From Methylococcaceae bacterium (GTDB lineage Bacteria > Pseudomonadota > Gammaproteobacteria > Methylococcales > Methylomonadaceae): a stretch of DNA of 6,977 nt. This document shows, in pieces, positions 1-6,613 of the stretch. The stretch lies in NCBI GenBank assembly GCA_947506075.1, contig CANNNN010000134.1:1-6977 (forward strand), read 5' to 3'. A program made the translations under genes and the position numbers. Under the pieces are notes generated by a model that was given only the letters and a program-made list of their open reading frames with translations, searched no databases and had not been told where the DNA came from. The first letter of the stretch is position 1. Every line of letters begins with the position of its first letter.

Positions 1-1369
1 CTATATCCAGATTATCCGCGACCATGTCGGCAAAGCCCTGTATTTCGGCCTCGCGATAATGCGCATAAATATAACCCTGATAGGCCGGATTAAGGGCTTT
101 AAAATAATCGCCGCGAAAGTCATCATTATCAAACACGCCATGCACATGGGTTCCGGAGCAGCGCTCGTTCTGGTGATACAGAGGGTACTTATCCAGTCGT
201 CCGCAATGGATTTCATAGCCGGTAATATCCGGGTATGAAAACAGTTGATACTGCCCTCGCGTTAGTATTTTTGGACTCTGATACAGCACCGTGTCATCAA
301 TGAAACTTAAGCCTGTTTCGACAATAGCGAGCTGATGTTCAATTGCCTCAGGGTCGTGCAAACTCCGGCATAGCATTTGATAGCCGCCGCAAATGCCGAA
401 CACCGGTTTATTAAACTGCACAATTTCATCGAACAGGCCCTGAGTTTTGAGCCACTGCAAATCGCGGATCACGGTTTTACTGCCCGGCAATAGCACCATA
501 TCGAAGCTAGGCAGCGGGCGGTAAGTTTGGATTAATTCGACATAAAGTTCGGGGTCGCCCATCAACACATCGAGATCGTTATAATTGCTTAAACCCGGAT
601 AGGCAATAACCGCAATGCGGATTTTAGGTTCATCCAGGCGCTGCTGGTAATTTCGCAAGGATTGCGAGTCTTCCATATCGATATTCAGCGGCTTAAACGG
701 CAATACGCCCAAAACGGGAACGCCGAAACGCTGGGTGATGATCTTTTCGCCCTCGTCGAAAAAGCGCCGGTCGCCGCGAAATTTATTGATCACCACCCCG
801 ATCAGATTGCTGCGCATGACCGGGTCCATTAATTCGAGTGTGCCGTAAATCGACGCAAATACGCCGCCGCGCTCAATGTCGGCGACCAGGATGTTCTTGG
901 TGTTGAAACTGTTCGCGACAAAGGTATTGGACAAATCCTTATTCAGCAAATTCAACTCGACCGGCGACCCTGCGCCTTCGGCGATGATCAGCTCATAGTC
1001 CTGTTGTAACAGCGTAAAGGCCTGTTTGACCTGTTGTTTTAAATTGTCGATTTCGGCGTAATAAGCCGCAATCGACTGATTTTGATGTACCAATCCGTTG
1101 ACGATCACCTGCACCGAACCGTTACCATGCGATTTAAGCAGCACCGGGTTGAACAGATAGCTTGGCTCAATGCGCGCAGCTTCTGCTTGTAAACATTGCG
1201 CCCTGGAAATTTCCCGGCCTTCTTTAGTGACGGCAGAATTATTGGATACGTTTTGAGCCTTAAACGGAGCGACTTTCAGACCCTGGTCGGCAAAAATCCG
1301 GCACAAAGCCATGACCAGTGTGGTTTTTCCGGCATCTGAACTGGTGCCGAACACGGCTAAGGGCTTCAT
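1..1369 (-). CDS. cobQ: Adenosylcobyric acid synthase (glutamine-hydrolysing), partial, C-terminus beyond window
   Basis: CobQ/CbiP performs the ATP- and glutamine-dependent amidation of four carboxyl side chains (b, d, e, g) of adenosylcobyrinic acid a,c-diamide, giving adenosylcobyric acid in the cytoplasm. I translated the frame by hand: 456 codons are open from the ATG at 1369 to the left edge with no stop, so the gene is intact but cut off; the family is usually about 480-510 aa. The N-terminus has the dethiobiotin-synthetase-like nucleotide loop (GTSSDAGKTT, residues 8-17) and the KAQNVSNNS stretch (about 37-45). EGAGSPVELN, DIERGGVFAS and NKFRGD are typical CobQ blocks. The class I glutaminase domain carries the nucleophile Cys327 in FGICGGYQML and His410 in GTHVHGVFDND. 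The start is supported by AGGG eight bases upstream. Its ATG shares one base with the cobD stop (TGATG). No damage is visible. CobB-type a,c-diamide synthase is less likely because of the DxxxxGG and GATase block patterns. Confidence 0.96.
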   Translation of the reverse strand, partial: MKPLAVFGTSSDAGKTTLVMALCRIFADQGLKVAPFKAQNVSNNSAVTKEGREISRAQCLQAEAARIEPSYLFNPVLLKSHGNGSVQVIVNGLVHQNQSIAAYYAEIDNLKQQVKQAFTLLQQDYELIIAEGAGSPVELNLLNKDLSNTFVANSFNTKNILVADIERGGVFASIYGTLELMDPVMRSNLIGVVINKFRGDRRFFDEGEKIITQRFGVPVLGVLPFKPLNIDMEDSQSLRNYQQRLDEPKIRIAVIAYPGLSNYNDLDVLMGDPELYVELIQTYRPLPSFDMVLLPGSKTVIRDLQWLKTQGLFDEIVQFNKPVFGICGGYQMLCRSLHDPEAIEHQLAIVETGLSFIDDTVLYQSPKILTRGQYQLFSYPDITGYEIHCGRLDKYPLYHQNERCSGTHVHGVFDNDDFRGDYFKALNPAYQGYIYAHYREAEIQGFADMVADNLDI

Positions 1370-2418
1370 CAATCTATCCCTTTCAAACCGTGCTCAAGCT
1401 CGGCTATGGCGCATTCGTCCTTGACCGCAAACCTTACATGGCTTTTATCCAGGCCCTCAAAATTGTCGCAGACGCGTATTAAAATCCTCGATGCTTCCAG
1501 TTGCTCCTGCAACTGATAACCATCGATTACAGGATGTAAGCGAGGGGCGTTAGCTTCGCCTGCCTTTGCCAAACGCGCCAGCAGAAAGTTGGCCTGGCCT
1601 GGATAAATCTTGTCGAACAATTCTGAATCTTGCAGAGTTTTGTGCAATAACTTGCGCAAAGCCGAAGTCTGCTGCCGGGTCTGGGCAATGAATGCGGTAT
1701 TCGCCAGCGCCTGTCGCATATAAACCATGTCCAGACTGGATAACTTCCAGGCCGGCTCAAAGCGCTGCAGTTTTTTAATCGCTGCTGTTGCGGCCCAGAT
1801 AAAGCCAATCCGTATGCCGGCACAGCCGTAAAACTTGCTTAAGGATTTGATGACATAAAGCTTATCGTAAGCGGCTATCTGGTCTGCAACCGACTCAGCC
1901 TCGCAGAAATCCAGAAACGACTCGTCGATGATGATCGTACACTCTGCGGCCTGCCATTTTTCCAGCAAGTCTTCCATGTTATAAAGCTGGCCGTCCGGCG
2001 TGGACGGATTAACAAAAATCACCGTGCTGCGTACTGGAATATCCGCCATCAAACCGTCGAATCGGTTGATGTGTTGCACCCTGCAGCCCAACTCGCCGGC
2101 GATATGCGCATATTCGCCATATAAGGGCGTGTATAAAACCAGATCTTTGGGCTGCATGCTCCGCAGCAGCGCGAAAATAGCCGCGCTGGCGCCGTTAAAT
2201 ACTTCAATATCAACGCCACAAGCAACCGGATAGCGTTGGCTGATCGCCTGCTTTAGCAAGCTATAATCAGGGTCGGCATACGGTGTAAGCTGAGCATCTT
2301 GCAGGCAACTTAAATTTACCGCCTGTTTAGGATTGATGTTGGCCGAAAAATCCAGCACCTGTTCCGGCAGGCAACCGATACGCTTAGCAAACTGATAAAT
2401 ATTACCGCCGTGGTTCAT
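1369..2418 (-). CDS. cobD: L-threonine-O-3-phosphate decarboxylase, PLP-dependent
   Basis: CobD (called CobC in the Pseudomonas naming scheme) decarboxylates L-threonine phosphate to (R)-1-amino-2-propanol O-2-phosphate, the linker between the corrin ring and the nucleotide loop. The 349-aa protein has the length and fold signature of class I/II aminotransferases of the HisC/CobD type. It opens with the CobD hallmark HGGNIYQFA (residues 3-11) and DFSANINP (23-30). PLP-site residues are Asn137 in VNPSTPDG, Asp165 in IIIDESFLDF and the Schiff-base Lys195 in SLSKFYGCAGIRIGF, with Arg203 after it. The C-terminal RILIRVCDNFEGL block and Arg329 in HVRFAV match the substrate-carboxylate site of the family. 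HisC is the main alternative, but the HGGN start and cob neighbours argue against it. The ATG overlaps the cobC stop (TAATG) and no Shine-Dalgarno is visible, so re-initiation after cobC is likely. One oddity is S-T where relatives usually have N-N in the NPxxPxG motif. Confidence 0.95.
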   Translation of the reverse strand: MNHGGNIYQFAKRIGCLPEQVLDFSANINPKQAVNLSCLQDAQLTPYADPDYSLLKQAISQRYPVACGVDIEVFNGASAAIFALLRSMQPKDLVLYTPLYGEYAHIAGELGCRVQHINRFDGLMADIPVRSTVIFVNPSTPDGQLYNMEDLLEKWQAAECTIIIDESFLDFCEAESVADQIAAYDKLYVIKSLSKFYGCAGIRIGFIWAATAAIKKLQRFEPAWKLSSLDMVYMRQALANTAFIAQTRQQTSALRKLLHKTLQDSELFDKIYPGQANFLLARLAKAGEANAPRLHPVIDGYQLQEQLEASRILIRVCDNFEGLDKSHVRFAVKDECAIAELEHGLKGID

Positions 2419-3029
2419 TACAAATTGATATATTCGATGTAAAGGTAATCGTCAGCTAAACGCAGCTTATGCGCGGAACCCGAATCTATCCGCAGTTGAA
2501 AGGAATTGGCTAGCGGCAGATTTAAAGCATTCGCCAGCAACGCACGAATGACGCCTGCATGAGTTATGATCAAAACCTGCTTTGCTTTCGACGACTGCAC
2601 GGATGCGGGAGGTAGAGCAACGCATGGAGCAGTTGCCGAGGCTAATAACTCCTGCCAGAACTCGGCTGCACGCTGATATAAATCTTCAAAGTTTTCGCCG
2701 TTTGGCGGTGCGGCAGTTACAAAGTTGTCGGTCCAATGCTGCAAGACCTCGGAATCAATAGCGTCAAAACGTTGACCTTCCCAATCGCCAAAATTCAGCT
2801 CCTGCAAGCGCTGATCGGTGGTCACTGTGTCTGAAAAAGTCTGGGCCAATTGCAAACAGCGGGTTAAGGGACTGCTAAAAACCAGGCAGTCCTCGTCAAA
2901 TTCCGGCAGTTTGTCATGCACCGCCGCCATTTCCTCAGCAAAACTGGCCGCCAGCGCAATATCGCTTTGACCGTAACATAGCCCCGGATCGGAAGCGGTT
3001 TGGGTGTGACGAATTAAATAAATATCCAT
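2418..3029 (-). CDS. cobC: Alpha-ribazole phosphatase, histidine phosphatase family
   Basis: CobC removes phosphate from alpha-ribazole 5'-phosphate or from adenosylcobalamin 5'-phosphate, the last step of nucleotide-loop assembly. The 203-aa protein starts MDIYLIRHTQT, with the phosphorylated His8 of the RH motif at residues 7-8. It then has SSPLTRCLQLA with Arg57, ELNFGDWEG (77-85) and the second catalytic His157 in VLIITHAGVIRALL. This is the histidine phosphatase (phosphoglycerate-mutase-like) layout. I chose the ATG at 3029 because the RH motif normally sits within the first ten residues; the open frame extends 49 codons further up, but that part only overlaps cobS and resembles nothing. 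The gene overlaps the end of cobS by 16 bases and shares one base with cobD. A proline/alanine/serine-rich stretch at about 130-150 looks like a lineage-specific loop before the second histidine. Family membership is certain; the substrate comes from the cob neighbours. Confidence 0.92.
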   Translation of the reverse strand: MDIYLIRHTQTASDPGLCYGQSDIALAASFAEEMAAVHDKLPEFDEDCLVFSSPLTRCLQLAQTFSDTVTTDQRLQELNFGDWEGQRFDAIDSEVLQHWTDNFVTAAPPNGENFEDLYQRAAEFWQELLASATAPCVALPPASVQSSKAKQVLIITHAGVIRALLANALNLPLANSFQLRIDSGSAHKLRLADDYLYIEYINL

Positions 3030-3754
3030 AAGGCACTCACGCTTAAATAAAAAACAGTTTCGGCAACCTGCTGGCTTGCGCCCAGGCAATCGCCGGTATA
3101 GCCGCCGATATGGCGGTGAAAGTAACGTCCCAGCACTAGGGTGACTAGCAGTACCGGAATAACAGTCAGTACACACAAGGCTGGCAACAAGGCCAATGGC
3201 AGCGACGCGATAATAGTTGCGAAAGCAAGCTCTGTAAAATCAGGTTGGTAAACCGCTCCGGAGGCTTTGCTGTGCTGTTCCCGTGCATAATTATAACCCT
3301 TCATCAGTAATAATGGCGACCAGCGGCTCAGACTGTGCCCGGAGAGCAGAACTAAAGGCACGGCAACGGCAGGTAAGGAATTCAGCAGGCTGATCTTTAA
3401 CAGCAACATTAACAGTAGCCCGAGCAGTCCGTAGACCCCGACCTGGGAATCTTTCATGATCTCCAGGATGCGCTGCTTGTTCATGCCGCCGCCAAAGCCG
3501 TCACAGACATCGGCAAAACCGTCTTCGTGCAAGGCGCCGGTCAATAAAATGCCGGTGCTTAGTGCCAGGATCACCGCAACAGTCTGCGGCCAAAGCCAAT
3601 CAGCCAGATAGAACATTAAAGCGCAACTGCCGCCAACCAGCCAGCCGATCAGTGGCAAATACACTGCGGACTGAGGTAACTGTCGATAATCCAGTGATTG
3701 TGGAACTGGCAGGCGCGTGTAAAAGCTGAGGGCTAGCAGGAATGGTTTTAACAA
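3014..3754 (-). CDS. cobS: Adenosylcobinamide-GDP ribazoletransferase (cobalamin synthase), membrane protein
   Basis: CobS is the inner-membrane enzyme that joins adenosylcobinamide-GDP to alpha-ribazole or its phosphate, giving adenosylcobalamin (phosphate) and GMP. The 246-aa protein is of normal length and strongly hydrophobic. I see about six likely membrane segments, roughly at 33-53, 57-74, 106-126, 128-146, 176-208 and 231-246. Signature motifs are HEDGFADVCDGFGGG (76-90), whose acidic residues are expected to bind Mg2+, EIMKDSQVGVYG (98-109) and GGYTGDCLGA (217-226). The start codon is TTG at 3754. It is favoured because it yields MLKPFLLALSFYTRLPVP, the expected N-terminus, and no ATG lies nearby; GAGG ten bases upstream may serve as the ribosome site. 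The start lies inside the end of cobT (7-base overlap) and the 3' end overlaps cobC by 16 bases, so translation is probably coupled. Confidence 0.95.
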   Translation of the reverse strand: MLKPFLLALSFYTRLPVPQSLDYRQLPQSAVYLPLIGWLVGGSCALMFYLADWLWPQTVAVILALSTGILLTGALHEDGFADVCDGFGGGMNKQRILEIMKDSQVGVYGLLGLLLMLLLKISLLNSLPAVAVPLVLLSGHSLSRWSPLLLMKGYNYAREQHSKASGAVYQPDFTELAFATIIASLPLALLPALCVLTVIPVLLVTLVLGRYFHRHIGGYTGDCLGASQQVAETVFYLSVSALWIFI

Positions 3755-4782
3755 TCAACACCAGCCTCTGCAAAGGTCGCCATCTCGTTTAAAAACAGCA
3801 GCGCCGATTGCAGCAGCGGGTAGGCCAGCGCAATACCGGAACCTTCGCCCAAGCGCAATTCCAGATTCAGCAACGGTTTTGCATTGAACTGCTGCAATAA
3901 AGCCTGATGGCCCTGTTCGCTGGAAACATGGCTGAACACGCAATAATCGAGCACCTGAGGATGAAGCCTGTAAGCGACTAACAGCGCGGCACCGGCAATA
4001 AAACCATCGACCAAAATAAGCATGCCCAGTTCGGCGGCTTTCAGGAAGGCACCGACCATCATCGCGATTTCAAAGCCGCCAACAGCGGCCAGTATGTCCA
4101 AAGGCTTGGTTAAGTTTTGATGCCGGATGAACGCCTGCTGCAATACATCCAGCTTGTTTTGCAATTGACTATCGTTTAAACCGGTGCCACGTCCAACGCA
4201 CTGCGCTAAGGGCAGATGTGTCAAACTATGCATCAGCAACGCGGCGGATGAGGTATTGCCTATGCCCATTTCGCCAAAACCTATGCAGTTGCAGCCCTTT
4301 TGATATTGCTGAAAAATCAGTTCAGAACCGGCTTTCAGGGCTAAGCCACATTCAGCTAAAGTCATCGCGGGAGAGATTAAAAAGTTTCGTGTGCCTTTGC
4401 CTATTTTTGCAGCTATGAGTTTGGGATGGCTGTTTAAGTCCGCATTAACCCCGGCATCGACGATCAATAATTCTATATTATGTTGCCGGGCAAAGACGCT
4501 GATCGCCGCGCCGCCGGATAAAAAATTGGCGACCATTTGCGCGGTAACGGCTTGCGGATAAGCGCTGACTCCGGCCTCAACGATGCCGTGATCTCCGGCA
4601 AAAATAAGGATGCACGGTTTGTTTAATGTTGGGCTAAGGCTGTTTTGACACAAACCAATCTGTAGTGCCAGCGCTTCCAGTTGGCCCAATGAACCCAGTG
4701 GTTTGGTTTTCTGATCGATTTTATTTTGTAAATCAGCGTTAAGAGTGGAGGACAAGGGAGCGATCACGAAATCTAGCGGCAC
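3748..4782 (-). CDS. cobT: Nicotinate-nucleotide:dimethylbenzimidazole phosphoribosyltransferase
   Basis: CobT transfers phosphoribose from nicotinate mononucleotide to DMB, giving alpha-ribazole 5'-phosphate and nicotinate; it activates the base that the upstream bluB product makes. The protein (344 aa from this start) is full length. Visible family blocks are KPLGSLGQLE near the N-terminus, FAGDHGIVEAGVSAYP, GEMGIGNTSSAALL, GRGTGL, DGFIAGAA and the C-terminal LRLGEGSGIALA, whose Glu (residue 313 here) corresponds to the catalytic Glu317 described for the Salmonella enzyme. Start choice: the frame opens with TTG at 4794, GTG at 4782 and GTG at 4767. I prefer 4782 because GGA sits seven bases before it, whereas the TTG at 4794 has no visible ribosome site; the TTG form would be 348 aa and cannot be excluded. 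Either start lies inside the end of bluB, and the stop overlaps cobS by 7 bases. Confidence 0.95.
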   Translation of the reverse strand: MPLDFVIAPLSSTLNADLQNKIDQKTKPLGSLGQLEALALQIGLCQNSLSPTLNKPCILIFAGDHGIVEAGVSAYPQAVTAQMVANFLSGGAAISVFARQHNIELLIVDAGVNADLNSHPKLIAAKIGKGTRNFLISPAMTLAECGLALKAGSELIFQQYQKGCNCIGFGEMGIGNTSSAALLMHSLTHLPLAQCVGRGTGLNDSQLQNKLDVLQQAFIRHQNLTKPLDILAAVGGFEIAMMVGAFLKAAELGMLILVDGFIAGAALLVAYRLHPQVLDYCVFSHVSSEQGHQALLQQFNAKPLLNLELRLGEGSGIALAYPLLQSALLFLNEMATFAEAGVDC

Positions 4783-5441
4783 GGCGTATTCCAAACGTTT
4801 TCAAATAATAAGTCTTTAAGGTCTTTACGATCGGCCCAGTGCTGTTGCTCCAGCATCGGTTTGTCGTAAAATTCAGCGACATGTCCCAGGCATAAAACTG
4901 CGAACGGCTGGCTGCCTTCGGGCATCTGTAACAAGGTTTTTAAGGCTTCCGGTTCAAACATCGACACCCAGCCCAGGCCTATGCCTTCGGCTCGACCCGC
5001 CAGCCACATGTTTTGTATCGCGCAGGCTAAAGAGGCCAGATCCATTTCCGGCAGGGTGCGACGGCCGAAAACATGCTGTTCCCGCTGCTCGGATAACGCG
5101 GCAATCAGCAGTTCCGGGCATTCGAGTATGCCTTCCACTTTCAGCCGCATAAACTCGTCTTCGCGTTCGTTTAAAGCTTGGGCGGTCAGCAGGCGTTCTT
5201 GTTCAACCAGTGCGTGTATCGCTACTTTAAGATCCGGGCAGCTGATGCGCACAAACCGCCACGGCTGCATAAAACCGACGCTGGGCGCGTGATGCGCGGC
5301 ATTCAGGAGGCGGAGTAACTGTTCGGGAGCTATCGGGTCGGGCAAAAAATGACGCATGTCACGACGCTGATAGATGGCGCGATAGACGGCGGCACAGTCT
5401 TCGTCAGAATAACGATTTTTGGTCATGTTTTGTAATTGCAT
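4773..5441 (-). CDS. bluB: 5,6-dimethylbenzimidazole synthase (FMN-cannibalising)
   Basis: BluB breaks up reduced FMN with O2 to form DMB, the lower ligand of cobalamin, plus erythrose 4-phosphate. It is a nitroreductase-fold enzyme without its own NAD(P)H-dependent flavin reduction. The 222-aa protein has the normal length. Family marks are YRAIYQRRDMRHF (about 20-32), with Asp28 matching by motif the functionally important Asp32 of the Sinorhizobium enzyme. HHAPSVGFMQPWRF (50-63) is the FMN-contact block that separates BluB from ordinary nitroreductases. GLGWVSMFEPE (155-165) has Ser160 in the place of Ser167. The ATG at 5441 has no clear Shine-Dalgarno; an in-frame ATG at 5426 (Met6) is an equally possible start and leaves all conserved blocks intact. 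It is the first gene of the overlapping cob set, separated by 133 bp from the reductase gene. Its presence predicts an organism that makes DMB aerobically. Confidence 0.95.
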   Translation of the reverse strand: MQLQNMTKNRYSDEDCAAVYRAIYQRRDMRHFLPDPIAPEQLLRLLNAAHHAPSVGFMQPWRFVRISCPDLKVAIHALVEQERLLTAQALNEREDEFMRLKVEGILECPELLIAALSEQREQHVFGRRTLPEMDLASLACAIQNMWLAGRAEGIGLGWVSMFEPEALKTLLQMPEGSQPFAVLCLGHVAEFYDKPMLEQQHWADRKDLKDLLFENVWNTPCR

Positions 5442-5574
5442 AAAAAATATAGAACACGGCTAACGCGGATAGACACAGATTGAAAGCGCACTATGAACTC
5501 GGCTTCAACTTTTAAAAATCCGTCAGATTCGAGTCATCCTTGTTCTATTGTACTGAATAGTCTCAATCTCAATC
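5442..5574 (-). promoter_or_regulatory. Gap upstream of bluB; possible promoter, no B12 riboswitch seen
   Basis: This is the only substantial gap inside the block and the natural place for control of the cob genes. Read on the minus strand, a TACAAT hexamer (5552-5547) matches five of six bases of a sigma70 -10 box, but no good -35 box lies 16-18 bases before it. A TATATT (about 5452-5447) lies too close to the bluB ATG unless the leader is very short. I searched by eye for the cobalamin riboswitch B12 box and its flanking GCCACTG-like stem and found neither; at 133 bp the gap is also short for a full aptamer. The gap contains the two repeat patches listed separately and no strong hairpin followed by a T-run. 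The promoter call is weak. Confidence 0.2.
5454..5481. repeat. Degenerate tandem 9-mers upstream of bluB
   Basis: Three related nonamers follow each other: ACACGGCTA (5454-5462), ACGCGGATA (5463-5471) and, after one extra G, ACACAGATT (5473-5481). The first two share seven of nine bases and the second and third share six of nine. The patch starts 13 bases upstream of the bluB ATG. It could be an eroded intergenic repeat or chance similarity; no function is implied. Confidence 0.35.
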
Positions 5575-5578
5575 TCAA
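5561..5578. repeat. Three perfect hexamers (TCTCAA) across the end of the reductase gene
   Basis: The plus strand reads TCTCAA three times in succession without mismatch. On the coding (minus) strand this is TTGAGA repeated, and the stop codon of the reductase gene (5577-5575) lies in the first unit read. Because the period is six, the repeat places TGA codons in the same frame three times in a row (5577-5575, 5571-5569 and 5565-5563). Confidence 0.8.
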
Positions 5579-6591
5579 ACATTATACGGATGAACTGCGT
5601 CAAAACCATGCACTTTGGCTTTGGTAGTAAAAACCGGGTGCGTCCAGGCATCCTGTCTTTGTCCCGTCAGGAATTCCGCCAGCCACACAGCCTGATTCCG
5701 TATCGGTAAAACAAAGGCGTAGAGTTTTCCATTCGGTAACTCGGCCACATCGCCCAACGCGTAAATGGACTCGTCGCTGGTCTGCAAATGCTGATTAACC
5801 TTGATGCCTCGGCCTGTTTCCAGGCCGGCGAGTTCGGCCAACTCGGTGCGTGGCTTAAAGCCGCAGGCGACGATCAAGCCGTCAAACTCTGCGGTCACCT
5901 CGGTTCTTACGCAGACCTTGTCCTCTTCCTTGATAAACTCTTGAACTGCCTGATTTAACAACACCTTGATGCCGGAATTTTGCAGCACTTTAAGCAATAA
6001 AGCCGAATCTTCGGGCGCCAGTTGACGTTCCATTAATCTATCCATCGCATGAAACAGGGTAACATTATCGCCTGTCACCGCCAGATCGGACGCCACTTCG
6101 CAACCGATTAAGCCGCCGCCGACTATCGCCCAGCTAGGCTGTTGGTTTTGATTTAACCGCTCGCGCCGGAATTTGCGCAAGACTTTCAAATCGGCCAGAC
6201 TGTTCAGGCAATAAAATAGCTCAGTATAAGGTCTGAACGGTGGCGGAATGAAGGCTGAAGAGCCCTGCGCAAGCACCAGTATATCGTAATGAAGTTCTTT
6301 TTCCTGACAGGAACCGTTGATCGCTATAATTTTTTCGACGCGATTGATGGCCGTTACAAAGACGCCGCACAGCACATCAATACCATTTTCGCGAAGTTGT
6401 TCAAACGGCTTCAGGATGATGGATTGTTCAATGTCGTCCTTGGTGAAACCACGGGACAGCAGCGGCCGCGAATAATAGCCGTCATGTTCCCGGGTTACCA
6501 GCGTGATGTCATCGTCATCGGCTGATAAAGTACGGTATTTCTCGGCAAAGCTGACACCGGCCACACCGGAACCAATTATAACAATCTGCAT
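5575..6591 (-). CDS. FAD-dependent NAD(P)H oxidoreductase, rubredoxin-reductase-like, short C-terminus
   Basis: This flavoprotein probably carries electrons from NAD(P)H through FAD to the rubredoxin encoded just upstream. The 338-aa protein has the two-dinucleotide-fold layout of the pyridine nucleotide-disulfide oxidoreductase family without a redox CxxxxC pair. FAD-binding GSGVAG is at 7-12, YYSRPLLSRGF at 39-49, the NAD(P)-binding GGGLIG at 158-163 with EVASDLA after it, VACGFKPRTEL at 241-251, and the second FAD motif ALGDVAE at 278-284 followed by FVLPIRNQA. Rubredoxin reductases are usually around 380-390 aa; here the protein stops at HPYNV, soon after the YPVFTTK-like block, so roughly 40-50 residues of the usual C-terminal domain seem absent. 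Neither alternative frame beyond the stop restores recognisable sequence. The ATG is well supported by GGGAGG four bases upstream. It lies 22 bp after the rubredoxin gene, so the two are very likely co-transcribed. A nitrite-reductase-type or other small flavoprotein reductase role remains possible. Confidence 0.85.
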   Translation of the reverse strand: MQIVIIGSGVAGVSFAEKYRTLSADDDDITLVTREHDGYYSRPLLSRGFTKDDIEQSIILKPFEQLRENGIDVLCGVFVTAINRVEKIIAINGSCQEKELHYDILVLAQGSSAFIPPPFRPYTELFYCLNSLADLKVLRKFRRERLNQNQQPSWAIVGGGLIGCEVASDLAVTGDNVTLFHAMDRLMERQLAPEDSALLLKVLQNSGIKVLLNQAVQEFIKEEDKVCVRTEVTAEFDGLIVACGFKPRTELAELAGLETGRGIKVNQHLQTSDESIYALGDVAELPNGKLYAFVLPIRNQAVWLAEFLTGQRQDAWTHPVFTTKAKVHGFDAVHPYNV

Positions 6592-6613
6592 GCTGCCTCC
6601 CGTTAAGGACTGA

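Noticed and set aside
1..216. A 71-codon minus-strand open frame at the left edge
   Set aside because: It lies in another frame of the cobQ gene, whose own frame stays open and carries the conserved GTHVHG glutaminase motif in the same DNA.
2000..2233. Plus-strand open frame of 77 codons within cobD
   Set aside because: Antisense shadow of a clearly conserved gene with no recognisable domain; the same applies to the plus-strand frames at 4218-4418, 4981-5292 and 6289-6525.
3030..3176. 49-codon upstream extension of cobC
   Set aside because: It overlaps the conserved end of cobS, resembles nothing, and would place the RH motif far from the N-terminus; the ATG at 3029 fits the family.
3755..3943. 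Minus-strand open frame of 62 codons inside cobT
   Set aside because: Out-of-frame shadow of the conserved C-terminal region of CobT.
5545..5560. Small inverted repeat CTATT/AATAG with a six-base loop after the reductase gene
   Set aside because: A five-pair AT-rich stem with no following T-run is too weak to call a terminator.
5500..5574. Frameshift that would restore the reductase C-terminus
   Set aside because: Both other frames after the stop were read and give short, unrelated peptides, so a simple sequencing frameshift does not explain the short end.
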